Assembly: GCA_028280605.1 (NCBI GenBank)
Contig: JANQLL010000075.1
Location: 1-49,870, forward strand
Source of the DNA: Candidatus Gastranaerophilales bacterium
Lineage (GTDB): Bacteria; Cyanobacteriota; Vampirovibrionia; Gastranaerophilales; JANQFW01
Direction of reading: 5' to 3'
Length of the DNA: 49,870 bases
Shown: one piece after another, positions 20,294 through 29,842 of the stretch
How the letters are laid out: every line of letters begins with the position of its first letter
Position numbering within the stretch: the stretch's first letter is position 1
Notes under the pieces: model-generated
What the model saw: the letters and a program-made list of their open reading frames with translations, nothing else
What the model was told of the DNA's origin: nothing
The model's database searches: none
Translations under genes and position numbers: made by a program

Positions 20294-20965
20294 ATGTCAA
20301 ATATTTATAAAAAAAATAAAAACTTTAGCAAGTTAAACTCTGTATTAAGCAAAATTTTTGTTGATATGGGACTTGAGCGGCGTTTAAATGAGGTTGCTTT
20401 TTTTAATTATTGGCCTGAAGTTGTTGGCAGTAAATTTGATAAAGATTCTAAAGCTGTTTTTGTTAGAAAAAAAGAAGGTTATGATATTTTAATTGTCGCT
20501 GTTTCATCTTCTGTTGTGGCTCAAGAGTTATACTTATACAAGCAGAATCTGATTAATAAAGTTCATAAAATGGGAAGGTCCTTTAAATTTAATATAAAAG
20601 ATATTCACTTTAATACTAAATTATGGGAAAAAGATGAATTTAGAGAAAATAAAACTGCTAAACCTCCTGAGAATGCAATAAAGAGATTTGATAAGACTCC
20701 TCTTGCCAAAGATTTAGATGATATAATTCTGCCTGAAAGTGTAGCAAAAGATATTGAAGAGTCTATGGATAGTCATAAGTTTGTCTCTCCTGAGCAAAGG
20801 GAGAAGATGCTCAGGACCATAGTGAATGATATTAAGACTCAAATTTGGATGAAAAATAATGGTTTTCCGTGTTGTGAGGAGTGTGGTATACCATTGAGGC
20901 GTTATAATACAACTAAGGACAAGATATTGTGTTCATCCTGCGAGTTTATAGACTTGACTAACTAA
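20294..20965 (+). CDS. DUF721 (DciA-like) protein with C-terminal zinc ribbon
   Basis: LERRLNEVAFFNYWPEVVGSKFDKDSKAVFVRKKEGYDILIVAVSSSVVAQELYLYKQNLINKV is DUF721-like; C-terminal CCEECG...CSSC. Confidence 0.8.
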   Translation: MSNIYKKNKNFSKLNSVLSKIFVDMGLERRLNEVAFFNYWPEVVGSKFDKDSKAVFVRKKEGYDILIVAVSSSVVAQELYLYKQNLINKVHKMGRSFKFNIKDIHFNTKLWEKDEFRENKTAKPPENAIKRFDKTPLAKDLDDIILPESVAKDIEESMDSHKFVSPEQREKMLRTIVNDIKTQIWMKNNGFPCCEECGIPLRRYNTTKDKILCSSCEFIDLTN

Positions 20966-20966
20966 T

Positions 20967-20990
20967 TTTAATGTATTTAAATACATTAAA
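20967..20990. promoter_or_regulatory. Perfect 24-bp palindrome
   Basis: TTTAATGTATTTAAATACATTAAA between the DUF721 gene and the flagellar operon. Confidence 0.6.
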
Positions 20991-21029
20991 TAAATAATAA
21001 AAAACAAAATCATATCCTCTTTTTAACGG

Positions 21030-21698
21030 ATGATATCAACAAATAAATATAGTAATTTATGTATAGACTTGGACTTTATACACTTGTTTGACGAAATAGT
21101 AAAGTTAGTTAGTTACGTAAAAACAAAATTGAGATTGGTTGATATGTATACTGAATCGATGGGTATGGCTTTAGGTAGAATTCGTCAAATAGAGCAAAAA
21201 TTTGACTCTATTATGCCGGATAAAATTAAAAACTCAAACTTTGGCGATGTTTTTAATGAGCAATTACAGCAGTTGAAGGAGAAAGATGCTATTGGCTCTT
21301 TAAATATTCATTCGCCAGTAGCTAATTTCAATGATTTAATAACTAAATATGCAAGCAAGAATAACTTGGATGATAGCCTGGTAAAAGCTGTTATAAAGGC
21401 AGAGTCCGGTTTTGACCCTAAGGCTGTATCAAAGGCAGGAGCGCAAGGTCTTATGCAATTGATGCCTGATACAGCAAAATCATTGGGGGTGAAAGATTCC
21501 TTGAATCCTGAGCAGAATATAATTGGCGGCACCAAATATTTAAAAAGTATGATGGACAAGTTTAATGGCAATGTTCAAAAAGCTTTGGCTGCTTATAATG
21601 CCGGGCCCGGTACTGTTGATAGGTATGGAGGAATACCTCCGTACAATGAAACTCAAGAATATGTCACTAAAGTATTAAAATACCAGGAACAATATTAG
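21030..21698 (+). CDS. Lytic transglycosylase (SLT domain)
   Basis: VKAVIKAESGFDPKAVSKAGAQGLMQLMPDTAKSLGV...ALAAYNAGPGTVDRYGGIPPYNETQEYV. Confidence 0.95.
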   Translation: MISTNKYSNLCIDLDFIHLFDEIVKLVSYVKTKLRLVDMYTESMGMALGRIRQIEQKFDSIMPDKIKNSNFGDVFNEQLQQLKEKDAIGSLNIHSPVANFNDLITKYASKNNLDDSLVKAVIKAESGFDPKAVSKAGAQGLMQLMPDTAKSLGVKDSLNPEQNIIGGTKYLKSMMDKFNGNVQKALAAYNAGPGTVDRYGGIPPYNETQEYVTKVLKYQEQY

Positions 21699-21726
21699 GG
21701 GAATTAAGGTAATTGGGGTTTAGCAA

Positions 21727-22557
21727 ATGAATACAGGTCTTGATGTAGCAGCCTCTGGCATGTTAAGCGTCTTAAACTATAACGACATATTGGCTAACAA
21801 TCTTGCGAATGTTAGTGCCCCCGGTTTTAAAGGTTCTTTTGCAACTTTTAAAAATGTGCATGAAGAATTGGTGAATAAGCCTGAAGGTTCTAATAATTAT
21901 GGCAATAGGATTGCCGGATCGATTAGCGTGAAAAATGCTCTTGATTCTACGATTGTAGATACTTCGCAAGGTAGTATAAAAGAGACTGGAAACCCTTTGG
22001 AATTTGCTATTCACGGGAAAGGTTTTTTTACTGTAGAAACACCTAATGGTATTGCTTATACAAGAAATGGTGCATTTATTAAAGGTATGGATGGCAAATT
22101 AGTTAATAAAGACGGGCATCATGTTCTTGTTGAAAGAGTTAATAAGAATCAAGTTGACTTAAATGAAGGTACAAAAGACTTTTTGATTACCGAAGAAGAG
22201 CATTTTTTCGTTAAAGGTGACATTAGTAAGCTTGATATCAACGAGAAGGGCGAAATTCAGTTAAACGGAAAGCTTATTGGACGTATTAAAATTTCGGATT
22301 TTAAAGATCTTGATAATATAAAACCTATAGGTAATTATTTGTTTGGTGCAAAAGATAATTCACCTGATGCGGTTAGGTTGACAGAGGACTTTAAATTGCA
22401 CCGTGGAGCTTTGGAATTGTCAAATACTAATGTTGTAGAGACAATGATAAATTCGATTAAAGCTTCGAGAACTTATGAAACACTCGCTAAAGTTGTAGAG
22501 CAGACTGACAGGGGAGTGTCAAAGGCTATAAATGATGTAGGGCAGATGAAACGATAG
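21727..22557 (+). CDS. Flagellar basal-body rod protein FlgF/FlgG-like
   Basis: N-terminal ASGMLSVLNYNDILANNLANVSAPGFKG; GNPLEFAIHGKGFFTVETPNGIAYTRNGAF; located before flgG. Confidence 0.9.
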   Translation: MNTGLDVAASGMLSVLNYNDILANNLANVSAPGFKGSFATFKNVHEELVNKPEGSNNYGNRIAGSISVKNALDSTIVDTSQGSIKETGNPLEFAIHGKGFFTVETPNGIAYTRNGAFIKGMDGKLVNKDGHHVLVERVNKNQVDLNEGTKDFLITEEEHFFVKGDISKLDINEKGEIQLNGKLIGRIKISDFKDLDNIKPIGNYLFGAKDNSPDAVRLTEDFKLHRGALELSNTNVVETMINSIKASRTYETLAKVVEQTDRGVSKAINDVGQMKR

Positions 22558-22591
22558 AAACTATAGTTAAGTAAAAGGATTTGGGGGTTAT

Positions 22592-23377
22592 ATGCTAAAA
22601 GCTCTTACTACAGCGGCAACCGGGATGATAGCTCAACAAATGAATATGGATATCATCTCTAACAATATTGCTAACGTTGATACAAGTGGCTATAAAAAAG
22701 TTAGAGCTGAGTTTCAGGATTTATTGTCTCAGACAATAAAATCTCCAGGGGCTCAGGTTTCTCAAGGTACTAATCAACCTGTTGGTATTCAAGTTGGATT
22801 AGGTACAAAAACCTCTGCAACTCAGAAGGTGTTTAGTGAAGGTATACTTAAAACAACAGGAAATCCTCTTGATATTGCTATTGAGGGGAAAGGCTTTTTG
22901 CAAGTTCAGCTTGATGACGGTTCAATTGGTTACACAAGAGATGGAAGTTTAAAGGTTGACGCCAATGGTCAGGTTACCACAACTGATGGTTATATTATTC
23001 AGCCGCAGATTACAATTGGAACTAATGTTTCTGAGATAACCATAACACCTGACGGAAGAATATCTGTCAGGCAGGGGAGTGAAACAGAACAGAATGAAAT
23101 CGCTCAAATTCAATTGGTTAGGTTTGCAAACCCTGCCGGATTGTTAAGTATTGGTAAAAATATGTTTATTGAAACCGGAGCTTCGGGGAATGCTATTGAA
23201 GGTGAGCCGGGGCAAGAGGGATTCGGTACAATAGAGCAAGGTTTTTTAGAAGGTTCGAATGTTCAGGTTGTAGAGGAATTAATTAATTTGATTCAGGCAG
23301 AAAGAGCATTTGAAGCTAATTCTAAATTGATTAAGTCTTCTGATAATATGCTAAGGACTGCAAATCAGATAGTATAG
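22592..23377 (+). CDS. flgG: Flagellar distal rod protein FlgG
   Basis: LTTAATGMIAQQMNMDIISNNIANVDTSGYKK...FLEGSNVQVVEELINLIQAERAFEANSK. Confidence 0.95.
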   Translation: MLKALTTAATGMIAQQMNMDIISNNIANVDTSGYKKVRAEFQDLLSQTIKSPGAQVSQGTNQPVGIQVGLGTKTSATQKVFSEGILKTTGNPLDIAIEGKGFLQVQLDDGSIGYTRDGSLKVDANGQVTTTDGYIIQPQITIGTNVSEITITPDGRISVRQGSETEQNEIAQIQLVRFANPAGLLSIGKNMFIETGASGNAIEGEPGQEGFGTIEQGFLEGSNVQVVEELINLIQAERAFEANSKLIKSSDNMLRTANQIV

Positions 23378-23387
23378 GATTTTTATA

Positions 23388-24107
23388 ATGGGTAATATCT
23401 TAAAAAATATAGTAATATTAGTTCTTTGTTTCTTTGTATTTGATGTCAATTCAGATGCAAAGATTCTTGATTCTGAATTTTTAAAGAAAGAGATAGAGCA
23501 AGATATTACTCAGAAACTCTTAAGCTCAGATAATGATTCAAAAAAAGTTAGTATTGAGTTTAAGAAGTTTAATTTTAAATCATTAAATGTTGGTGATGGT
23601 GACATAGAAGTTAGGACATCAGTCAATTCTAACTATATTAGTCCTTCTTCTATTATTACAGTTAAGGTTTTTTCTGATAAAAAAGCTGTAAAAACTCTTA
23701 GATTGCCAATCAAGCTGAGCATAAAAGATAAAGTTTGGGTTGCTAAAAATGTTGTAAAAAGAGGTCAGACTTTAGGTTTTTCTAATGTTTGTCTTGAGTA
23801 TAAAGACGTAACAAGAAATTATAAAAACACTGCAACTAAAGATTTTTCAGTTGTAGGTAATATATCGAGGAAGAATTTAAAGCCCGGAGCTATTATTGAT
23901 AAGAGATTTATAAAAAAAACACCTACTGTATTAAAAAATAGCTTTATTTATCTTGTGTTTGAAGGTGATAAAGTTAAGATTACATTGCCTGGAGAAGCCT
24001 TGCAAGATGGAGGAATGGGTGATTACATTAAGGTTAAGAATAAAAGATTTAGAAAAAGGTATATTGGTAAGGTTATAGGTAAAAATAAAGTTTTAATTGA
24101 TTTATAG
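23388..24107 (+). CDS. flgA: Flagella basal-body P-ring formation protein FlgA (SAF domain)
   Basis: VVKRGQTLGFSNVCLEYKDV...NLKPGAIIDKRFIKKTP...VKNKRFRKRYIGKVIGKNKVLIDL; between flgG and flgH. Confidence 0.88.
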   Translation: MGNILKNIVILVLCFFVFDVNSDAKILDSEFLKKEIEQDITQKLLSSDNDSKKVSIEFKKFNFKSLNVGDGDIEVRTSVNSNYISPSSIITVKVFSDKKAVKTLRLPIKLSIKDKVWVAKNVVKRGQTLGFSNVCLEYKDVTRNYKNTATKDFSVVGNISRKNLKPGAIIDKRFIKKTPTVLKNSFIYLVFEGDKVKITLPGEALQDGGMGDYIKVKNKRFRKRYIGKVIGKNKVLIDL

Positions 24108-24109
24108 AC

Positions 24110-24754
24110 ATGGGGATGATCGTTATGAAAACAGGGATAGTAAAATTTATATTTTTGACTTTGGCTGTTGCGGCAGTTCAAAGTGAAGTATGTGCTGAGT
24201 CTTTGTTTAGAACAGGTGTTTCTCAAAATGTTTATAGTTCTCAGCCAAGATCCTTATTTGGCAGTACAAAAGCAAGGACTATCGGGGATTTAGTTATAGT
24301 ACAAATAGAAGAGCAATACACTTCTTCTGATAAGGTAACTCTTAACATAGCCAGAGAGTCATCAACAACGGATAAATTTTCATCATTGTTGAATAAGGTC
24401 TTGCCTGGTAAGTTAATACCTAAGGAGGTTAGTGGCTTTGGCGGTTCTCTTGAAAATGATAATCAGTCAAGCATATCAAGGACAACCAAAATAAGTAATA
24501 CTATTGCTGCTCAGGTTATTCAGATTATGCCCAATGGTAATCTTGTAATTCAAGGTAAAAAGACCGCTATAAATGGTCCAGATAAAGTTAATTTAATTTT
24601 GAGCGGAATTGTTGACCCTAGAATGATTACTAGTTCAGGATCTGTAAGCTCTAAATATATTGCAAATTTACAGATGGCTGTTATCAGTAAAGGGACTATA
24701 TCTCGCTCAGAGACAGTATCGCCGGTTAATATGATTTTAAGGCATTTATTTTAG
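24110..24754 (+). CDS. flgH: Flagellar L-ring protein FlgH
   Basis: SLFGSTKARTIGDLVIVQIEEQ...NGNLVIQGKKTAI...LSGIVDPRMITSSGSVSSKYIANLQM. Confidence 0.93.
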   Translation: MGMIVMKTGIVKFIFLTLAVAAVQSEVCAESLFRTGVSQNVYSSQPRSLFGSTKARTIGDLVIVQIEEQYTSSDKVTLNIARESSTTDKFSSLLNKVLPGKLIPKEVSGFGGSLENDNQSSISRTTKISNTIAAQVIQIMPNGNLVIQGKKTAINGPDKVNLILSGIVDPRMITSSGSVSSKYIANLQMAVISKGTISRSETVSPVNMILRHLF

Positions 24755-24787
24755 TTAATTTGATTATAAGTAAATTAAATTAATTAG

Positions 24788-25909
24788 GTGGGAATTGATA
24801 TGATTAAAAAAATTAAAGTTATTTTATTATTATTTTTGTTAATATTGATGAATTTATCGGCACTGGCATCATTTGCAACCAGTGTCAGGATAAAAGATGT
24901 AACACATATTGATGGAATTAGAGAGAATCAACTTGTTGGTTATGGTATAGTTGTAGGCTTGCCCGGAACCGGAGATAACAGTAGGTCGACGCAGATAACC
25001 AATCAAGCAATGCTTTCTAATCTTGGTACGGTAATAACAAATAGTAATGATATCAAAAAAGGTAATACTGCCGCAGTTATAATAACTGCCAAAGTACCGC
25101 CATTTGCAAAAAGTGGAGATAAGATTGACATTATTGTTTCCTCTCTTGCTGATGCAAAGAGCTTAGAGGGTGGTGTTTTAGTTCAGGCTCAACTTTTGGC
25201 TCCGAACGGTGAGGTTATTGCAATGGCGCAAGGGCCTGTTAGTACAGGTGGTACTGATATTTCTGCCGGTGGAAGTAGGGTAAAAACCACTATCTCAACA
25301 TCAGGTAGAATACCTAACGGTGCTATTATTGAAAGAGATATAAATACACCTATTGGTGGAGAAGAAAGCCTTAAGTTAGTATTGAACAGATCAGACTTTA
25401 CTATGGCTGCAAGAATTACTCAGACTGTAAATGACAATCTGGCTAAGGCTAGAGCCTTGGATGGAAATACTATTAAGATTATGATTCCTGAAAAATTCAG
25501 GTCTAATAAAATTGGATTTATATCTATTCTTGAGAATTTAAGGGTTGATACTACTGAAAATGCAGCAAGTGTAGTTATAAATGAAAGAACAGGAACTATA
25601 GTTATTGGCAGTGAAGTTAAATTATTGCCTGCGGCGGTTGCTCACGGTAATTTGACCGTAACGGTTAAATCAGTAAATGAGGTATCTCAGCCTAATGCGA
25701 TGGGGGAAGGTAACACTGAGGTAGTTCAAAATGCTGAAATAAGTGTTGATAAACAACCTGGTAATGTGGTTGAGCTTGGCTCAAATGCTAATTTGAGCGA
25801 GTTGGTAACTGCACTGAATTCAATAGGGGTTAGTCCTTACGATTTGATTTCTATTTTACAGGCTTTGAAAGCTGCTGGCAGTTTACAAGCTTCGTTGGAA
25901 ATTATTTAG
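24788..25909 (+). CDS. flgI: Flagellar P-ring protein FlgI
   Basis: VRIKDVTHIDGIRENQLVGYGIVVGLPGTGD...VVINERTGTIVIGSEVKLLPAAVAHGNLTVTV. Confidence 0.97.
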   Translation: MGIDMIKKIKVILLLFLLILMNLSALASFATSVRIKDVTHIDGIRENQLVGYGIVVGLPGTGDNSRSTQITNQAMLSNLGTVITNSNDIKKGNTAAVIITAKVPPFAKSGDKIDIIVSSLADAKSLEGGVLVQAQLLAPNGEVIAMAQGPVSTGGTDISAGGSRVKTTISTSGRIPNGAIIERDINTPIGGEESLKLVLNRSDFTMAARITQTVNDNLAKARALDGNTIKIMIPEKFRSNKIGFISILENLRVDTTENAASVVINERTGTIVIGSEVKLLPAAVAHGNLTVTVKSVNEVSQPNAMGEGNTEVVQNAEISVDKQPGNVVELGSNANLSELVTALNSIGVSPYDLISILQALKAAGSLQASLEII

Positions 25910-25924
25910 GTTAGATCAATTGGT

Positions 25925-26278
25925 TTGGAGGTGTTGAAAATGATTAATCCTGTGGATATTAATTCAACGATATATAATATGAACGGTTCTAACCTTAATA
26001 AGTTGGAGGATAATATTAAAGCTTTTCAGAATGCTGATAAGGATGATGAAAAGTTAATGAAGACAGCTGGCGAGTTTGAAGCTATTTTTGTTAAGAAATT
26101 AATAGATGTTATGGACTCAACTGTTGATAAATCAGGCTTTATAAGTGGTGGCCAGGGGGAGGAAACTTTTAAATCTATGCTGAATCAGGAGATTGCCTTG
26201 AAGATTTCTTCTAACCCGTCAACCAGTCTTGGTATGGCTAAACAGGTTTATGAACAAATGAAAAGACAGTCATCGTAA
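25925..26278 (+). CDS. Rod-binding protein (FlgJ N-terminal domain)
   Basis: LMKTAGEFEAIFVKKLIDVMDST...GGQGEETFKSMLNQEIALKIS. Confidence 0.92.
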   Translation: MEVLKMINPVDINSTIYNMNGSNLNKLEDNIKAFQNADKDDEKLMKTAGEFEAIFVKKLIDVMDSTVDKSGFISGGQGEETFKSMLNQEIALKISSNPSTSLGMAKQVYEQMKRQSS

Positions 26279-26305
26279 TTTTAAAGGTCATTTAGAGGTA
26301 ATTTC

Positions 26306-26545
26306 ATGTTTTTAGGTATTATGAGTCAAAAAATATATTTAAACAGGCTTAATCAAGCTCCTAAATGTTGCAGGTTGAATCATGATAATGACGGCATGAT
26401 GCATGATTTTATTCATGCGAAAAAGCTGGCTGATGCCAGCGTGTCGGGTTTAAAGCATGGAACTTCTTTTGGTAAGTATGTTGGTCATGTTGAAAAATAT
26501 GAAGCTGTTAGTATGTTTAAAAAGGTGGGGAATGATTTCTGGTGA
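26306..26545 (+). CDS. Hypothetical protein within the flagellar operon
   Basis: 79-aa ORF between the flgJ-like gene and flgN; no recognised domain. Confidence 0.55.
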   Translation: MFLGIMSQKIYLNRLNQAPKCCRLNHDNDGMMHDFIHAKKLADASVSGLKHGTSFGKYVGHVEKYEAVSMFKKVGNDFW

Positions 26546-26635
26546 TGATTTGATGTGTTTAAAATTATGATATTGGTTTTGGTTCTGGTTGATTATAATC
26601 ATTGTTTTGAGTTGTAAGGTCCGGAGGATGTTGGC

Positions 26636-27115
26636 TTGGTAAATGATTTGTTGAAATTGGAAAATTTTATAAACAAGGAAATAGAATCATATTCTATATT
26701 AGAGGATTATATGGTTCAGAAGAAAAATGCACTAATAAACAGTAACTTGGAACAATTAAATAACATAGATACTTCAATTCAGGAGATATCTGATAAAATA
26801 AAGGGTCTAGCTGAGCAAAGATTGGTATTAACCGGCGATAAAAGAGTTTATGATTTTTTATTTGATTTGAAAAATGATATAAATAAAAAAAGAATATTAA
26901 GTAAGTCAAATAGGCTCAAAAACAAGGCCGAAAGTATAAAGAAACTAAATTTTATAAATACAGAGCTATTAAAGCATTCTATGAGGATAGTGGAGGGAAC
27001 TGTTGATATTATTGTCGGTGCCTTTAAACCGCAAGTGTCCTCTTATAACAATTTAGGAATGAAGAATGATGTTAAAAGCTCGATAAGTTTAAGTTCTATA
27101 GTGGAAGAGGCTTAG
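26636..27115 (+). CDS. FlgN-like flagellar export chaperone
   Basis: Short helical protein immediately before flgK; a GTG or TTG start is likely. Confidence 0.7.
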   Translation: MVNDLLKLENFINKEIESYSILEDYMVQKKNALINSNLEQLNNIDTSIQEISDKIKGLAEQRLVLTGDKRVYDFLFDLKNDINKKRILSKSNRLKNKAESIKKLNFINTELLKHSMRIVEGTVDIIVGAFKPQVSSYNNLGMKNDVKSSISLSSIVEEA

Positions 27116-27222
27116 GCATATATTAATAAAGAAGAGATAATAATGGCTAATAAATAGGTGAAGCCGATGGCAGGTAAGCCTAAAAAAAGTTTAACTTAAA
27201 AAAAACTTGGGGAGAAAAGAAA

Positions 27223-28782
27223 ATGCCATCTAGTATGTTTGGGATATACACAGCGCAACGATCTTTACAATTGAATCAAGCAGCTATTAACCTTATTAAC
27301 AATAATATAGCTAACATTAACACGCCCGGATATAGTAAAGAGCGTTTGGAGCTTTCGCAGAAAGTTGTAATGTCTACAGGTTCTAATATTGGTGCTGTTG
27401 CTGCTCAAATGGGCGTTGGTTCTATGGTTGATACTGTTACCAGAAATCGTGAAACTTATTTTGATAACTATTATAGAAGCGAGTCAACCACTTTTAACTA
27501 TTACAAAGAGTTGGATTCTAATATATCGTTGATTGAGGATGCTGCTAATGAACTCGAAGAAGGTGGTATTAGCGATGCTTTTATTCAGTTTTATGATGCT
27601 TCTCATAAGTTGAGTATGGATCCTGTTGATTCTGTTACCAGGACTAACTTTGTGCAGAAGGCAATGGATTTAACCCGAAATTTTAATGATACTGCTAACC
27701 AGTTGACAAGTATTCAGGAAAACCTTGTTGGTACCTCTGCTAATCCTGGGTCGCTCGGTAAGTCTAAGCTTGGGCTTATTACCTCTGAGTTAAATACCAA
27801 ATTTGATGCATTAATAGAGTTGAACAGGGTTATTGGTCTTTCTTCTGCCATGGGGACTGCGCCTAATGGCTTGATGGATGAGAGAGATCGATTATTGGAT
27901 AAGATAGCCGAGTATGTACCTATAACCGTAACAGAGAAAGCTAATAATAATTTATCTATATCTATAGGGAATTATGAGATATTGGATGGAGATACCAAGC
28001 ATATTGAGTTTGGGGTTGAGTTTAACACTGAGCCGATGGGGACTGAAGGTGTTTATGATCCTACTGTTATTACTTTGACAAGACTCGAAGATGATCTTGT
28101 TATTAATAGTAACGCTAATGATCTGTTCGATACAGGCCAGATTGCCGGAGTACTTGACTCTGTACGTTATGACTTTGAGGATCCTGATAAGCTGACAACT
28201 AACAATATTATGACTAAGTTGAATAAGCTTGCTCAGGAATTCGCTGAAGCTGTTAATAGTATTCAGATATCCGGGAAGTATATTATTGCTGATGAAAACA
28301 GGCTTAGTGACCCTGTTAATAACCCCGATGAATTGCCTGAAAATATCTTTGTTGATGGGGCTGGAGATGTTGCAGATATAACAGCTGCCAGTATTACAGT
28401 TAATAAAGATATTGTAAAAGATGTATTTAAGATAGCTGCGGCTCAGTCAGACAACTCACTTGAGAAGGGTGATGGAAGTAATGCTCTTGCTATTGCTCAG
28501 TTAAGGAATGAATATAACTCTGAGTTGGAGAATGCAACGTTCGAGGACTTTTTGAGCTCTGTGGTTGGTAAGATTGGGATTGAGTCCAGCAGTATTAAAC
28601 AGAGTTATGAGGCTCAGGACGCCATAATGAAGAATATTAAGACAAAACGTGAATCTATCATGGGTGTTAACCTTGATGAAGAGTTAACTGATCTGCTTAA
28701 GTATCAAAGAGCCTATGAGGCTTCTGCTAAGGTTTTGAACACTGTTAGTAAGTCTTTAGAGACTATAATTAATATGGTTTAA
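27223..28782 (+). CDS. flgK: Flagellar hook-associated protein FlgK
   Basis: GIYTAQRSLQLNQAAINLINNNIANINTPGYSKERLELSQ...VNLDEELTDLLKYQRAYEASAKVLNTVSKSLETIINMV. Confidence 0.96.
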   Translation: MPSSMFGIYTAQRSLQLNQAAINLINNNIANINTPGYSKERLELSQKVVMSTGSNIGAVAAQMGVGSMVDTVTRNRETYFDNYYRSESTTFNYYKELDSNISLIEDAANELEEGGISDAFIQFYDASHKLSMDPVDSVTRTNFVQKAMDLTRNFNDTANQLTSIQENLVGTSANPGSLGKSKLGLITSELNTKFDALIELNRVIGLSSAMGTAPNGLMDERDRLLDKIAEYVPITVTEKANNNLSISIGNYEILDGDTKHIEFGVEFNTEPMGTEGVYDPTVITLTRLEDDLVINSNANDLFDTGQIAGVLDSVRYDFEDPDKLTTNNIMTKLNKLAQEFAEAVNSIQISGKYIIADENRLSDPVNNPDELPENIFVDGAGDVADITAASITVNKDIVKDVFKIAAAQSDNSLEKGDGSNALAIAQLRNEYNSELENATFEDFLSSVVGKIGIESSSIKQSYEAQDAIMKNIKTKRESIMGVNLDEELTDLLKYQRAYEASAKVLNTVSKSLETIINMV

Positions 28783-28802
28783 TAATAAGGGATAAGTGAG
28801 AT

Positions 28803-29738
28803 ATGGTTTATACAAGAATAACGGACAGATTGCTTAATGATAATATTATAGACAATCTTCTTGTAAATAGATCCAGGTTTAATGAGTTGAATGAGCAGTT
28901 GGCATCGGGTAAGACGGTTAATAAACCCTCTGATGATACTGTTGCTTCTATGAATATAATGTTCAATAAAAAGGTTTTGGGCTCTATTGAGACATTTAAG
29001 ACTAATATTGATTATGCCACTGCTGAATTGAATATTGCTGATCAGTCTGTTTTAAACGCTGTTGATGTTGTGCATAGAGCTAAGGAACTTACGGTTCAGG
29101 CTTCTAATACAACGCTTGGATCTAGACAGATGAAAGATATTGCTAATGAAATGGACCAGTTGGTCAACAGAATTGTTGATTTGGGTAATACCAGATATAA
29201 CTCCAAGTTTTTATTTGGCGGAAAGATTACAGATCGTGAACCTTATGATATTGATGGTGAGAACCTTATATATAAGGGTACTAAGTATGATGGGAATTTT
29301 GAGAGGAATGTTGAAATTAGCCAGAATGTAACTATGCCTATCAATATGGTTGCTGATAGGGTTTTTGGTCAATATGACTTGAGTTCTGATCCTCCCCTGC
29401 AACATGGGTTATTGAACACCCTTAAGACTATAAGTAAAGAATTGAGGTCTGACACTCCTTTTCAGGATAATATTAGGGAACAGCTGGATGAACTTGACGG
29501 AGATTCGGAGAACCTGCTTAATGTTCAGGCTGAGCTTGGCGGAAGGTTGACCAGGCTTGAGTTGACCAAGAATAAACTTATTGATGATGAACTTACTTAT
29601 ACAAAGTTCTTATCGGCGAGTGAGGATATTGACCTTGCTAAGGTTATTTCTGAGATTAAATTTCAGGAGACTGCATTGCAGGCTTCTATATCAGCTAGTG
29701 CTAGGGCTATACAGCCAAGTTTATTAGGAAAGATTTAA
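28803..29738 (+). CDS. flgL: Flagellar hook-associated protein FlgL
   Basis: MVYTRITDRLLNDNIIDNLLVNRSRFNELNEQLASGKTVNKPSDD...; flagellin-like C terminus. Confidence 0.95.
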   Translation: MVYTRITDRLLNDNIIDNLLVNRSRFNELNEQLASGKTVNKPSDDTVASMNIMFNKKVLGSIETFKTNIDYATAELNIADQSVLNAVDVVHRAKELTVQASNTTLGSRQMKDIANEMDQLVNRIVDLGNTRYNSKFLFGGKITDREPYDIDGENLIYKGTKYDGNFERNVEISQNVTMPINMVADRVFGQYDLSSDPPLQHGLLNTLKTISKELRSDTPFQDNIREQLDELDGDSENLLNVQAELGGRLTRLELTKNKLIDDELTYTKFLSASEDIDLAKVISEIKFQETALQASISASARAIQPSLLGKI

Positions 29739-29777
29739 TAAACAATAATAAATTAATCATCTCACTTAATTAATTTA

Positions 29778-29801
29778 AGCGGCTTTCGCCGCTTTTTTTA
29801 T
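29778..29801 (+). terminator. Intrinsic terminator of the flagellar operon
   Basis: AAGCGGC-TTTC-GCCGCTTTTTTT. Confidence 0.85.
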
Positions 29802-29842
29802 TGTATGAAAATTTCAAATAAATTTATGCATTGTAAAGCCTG

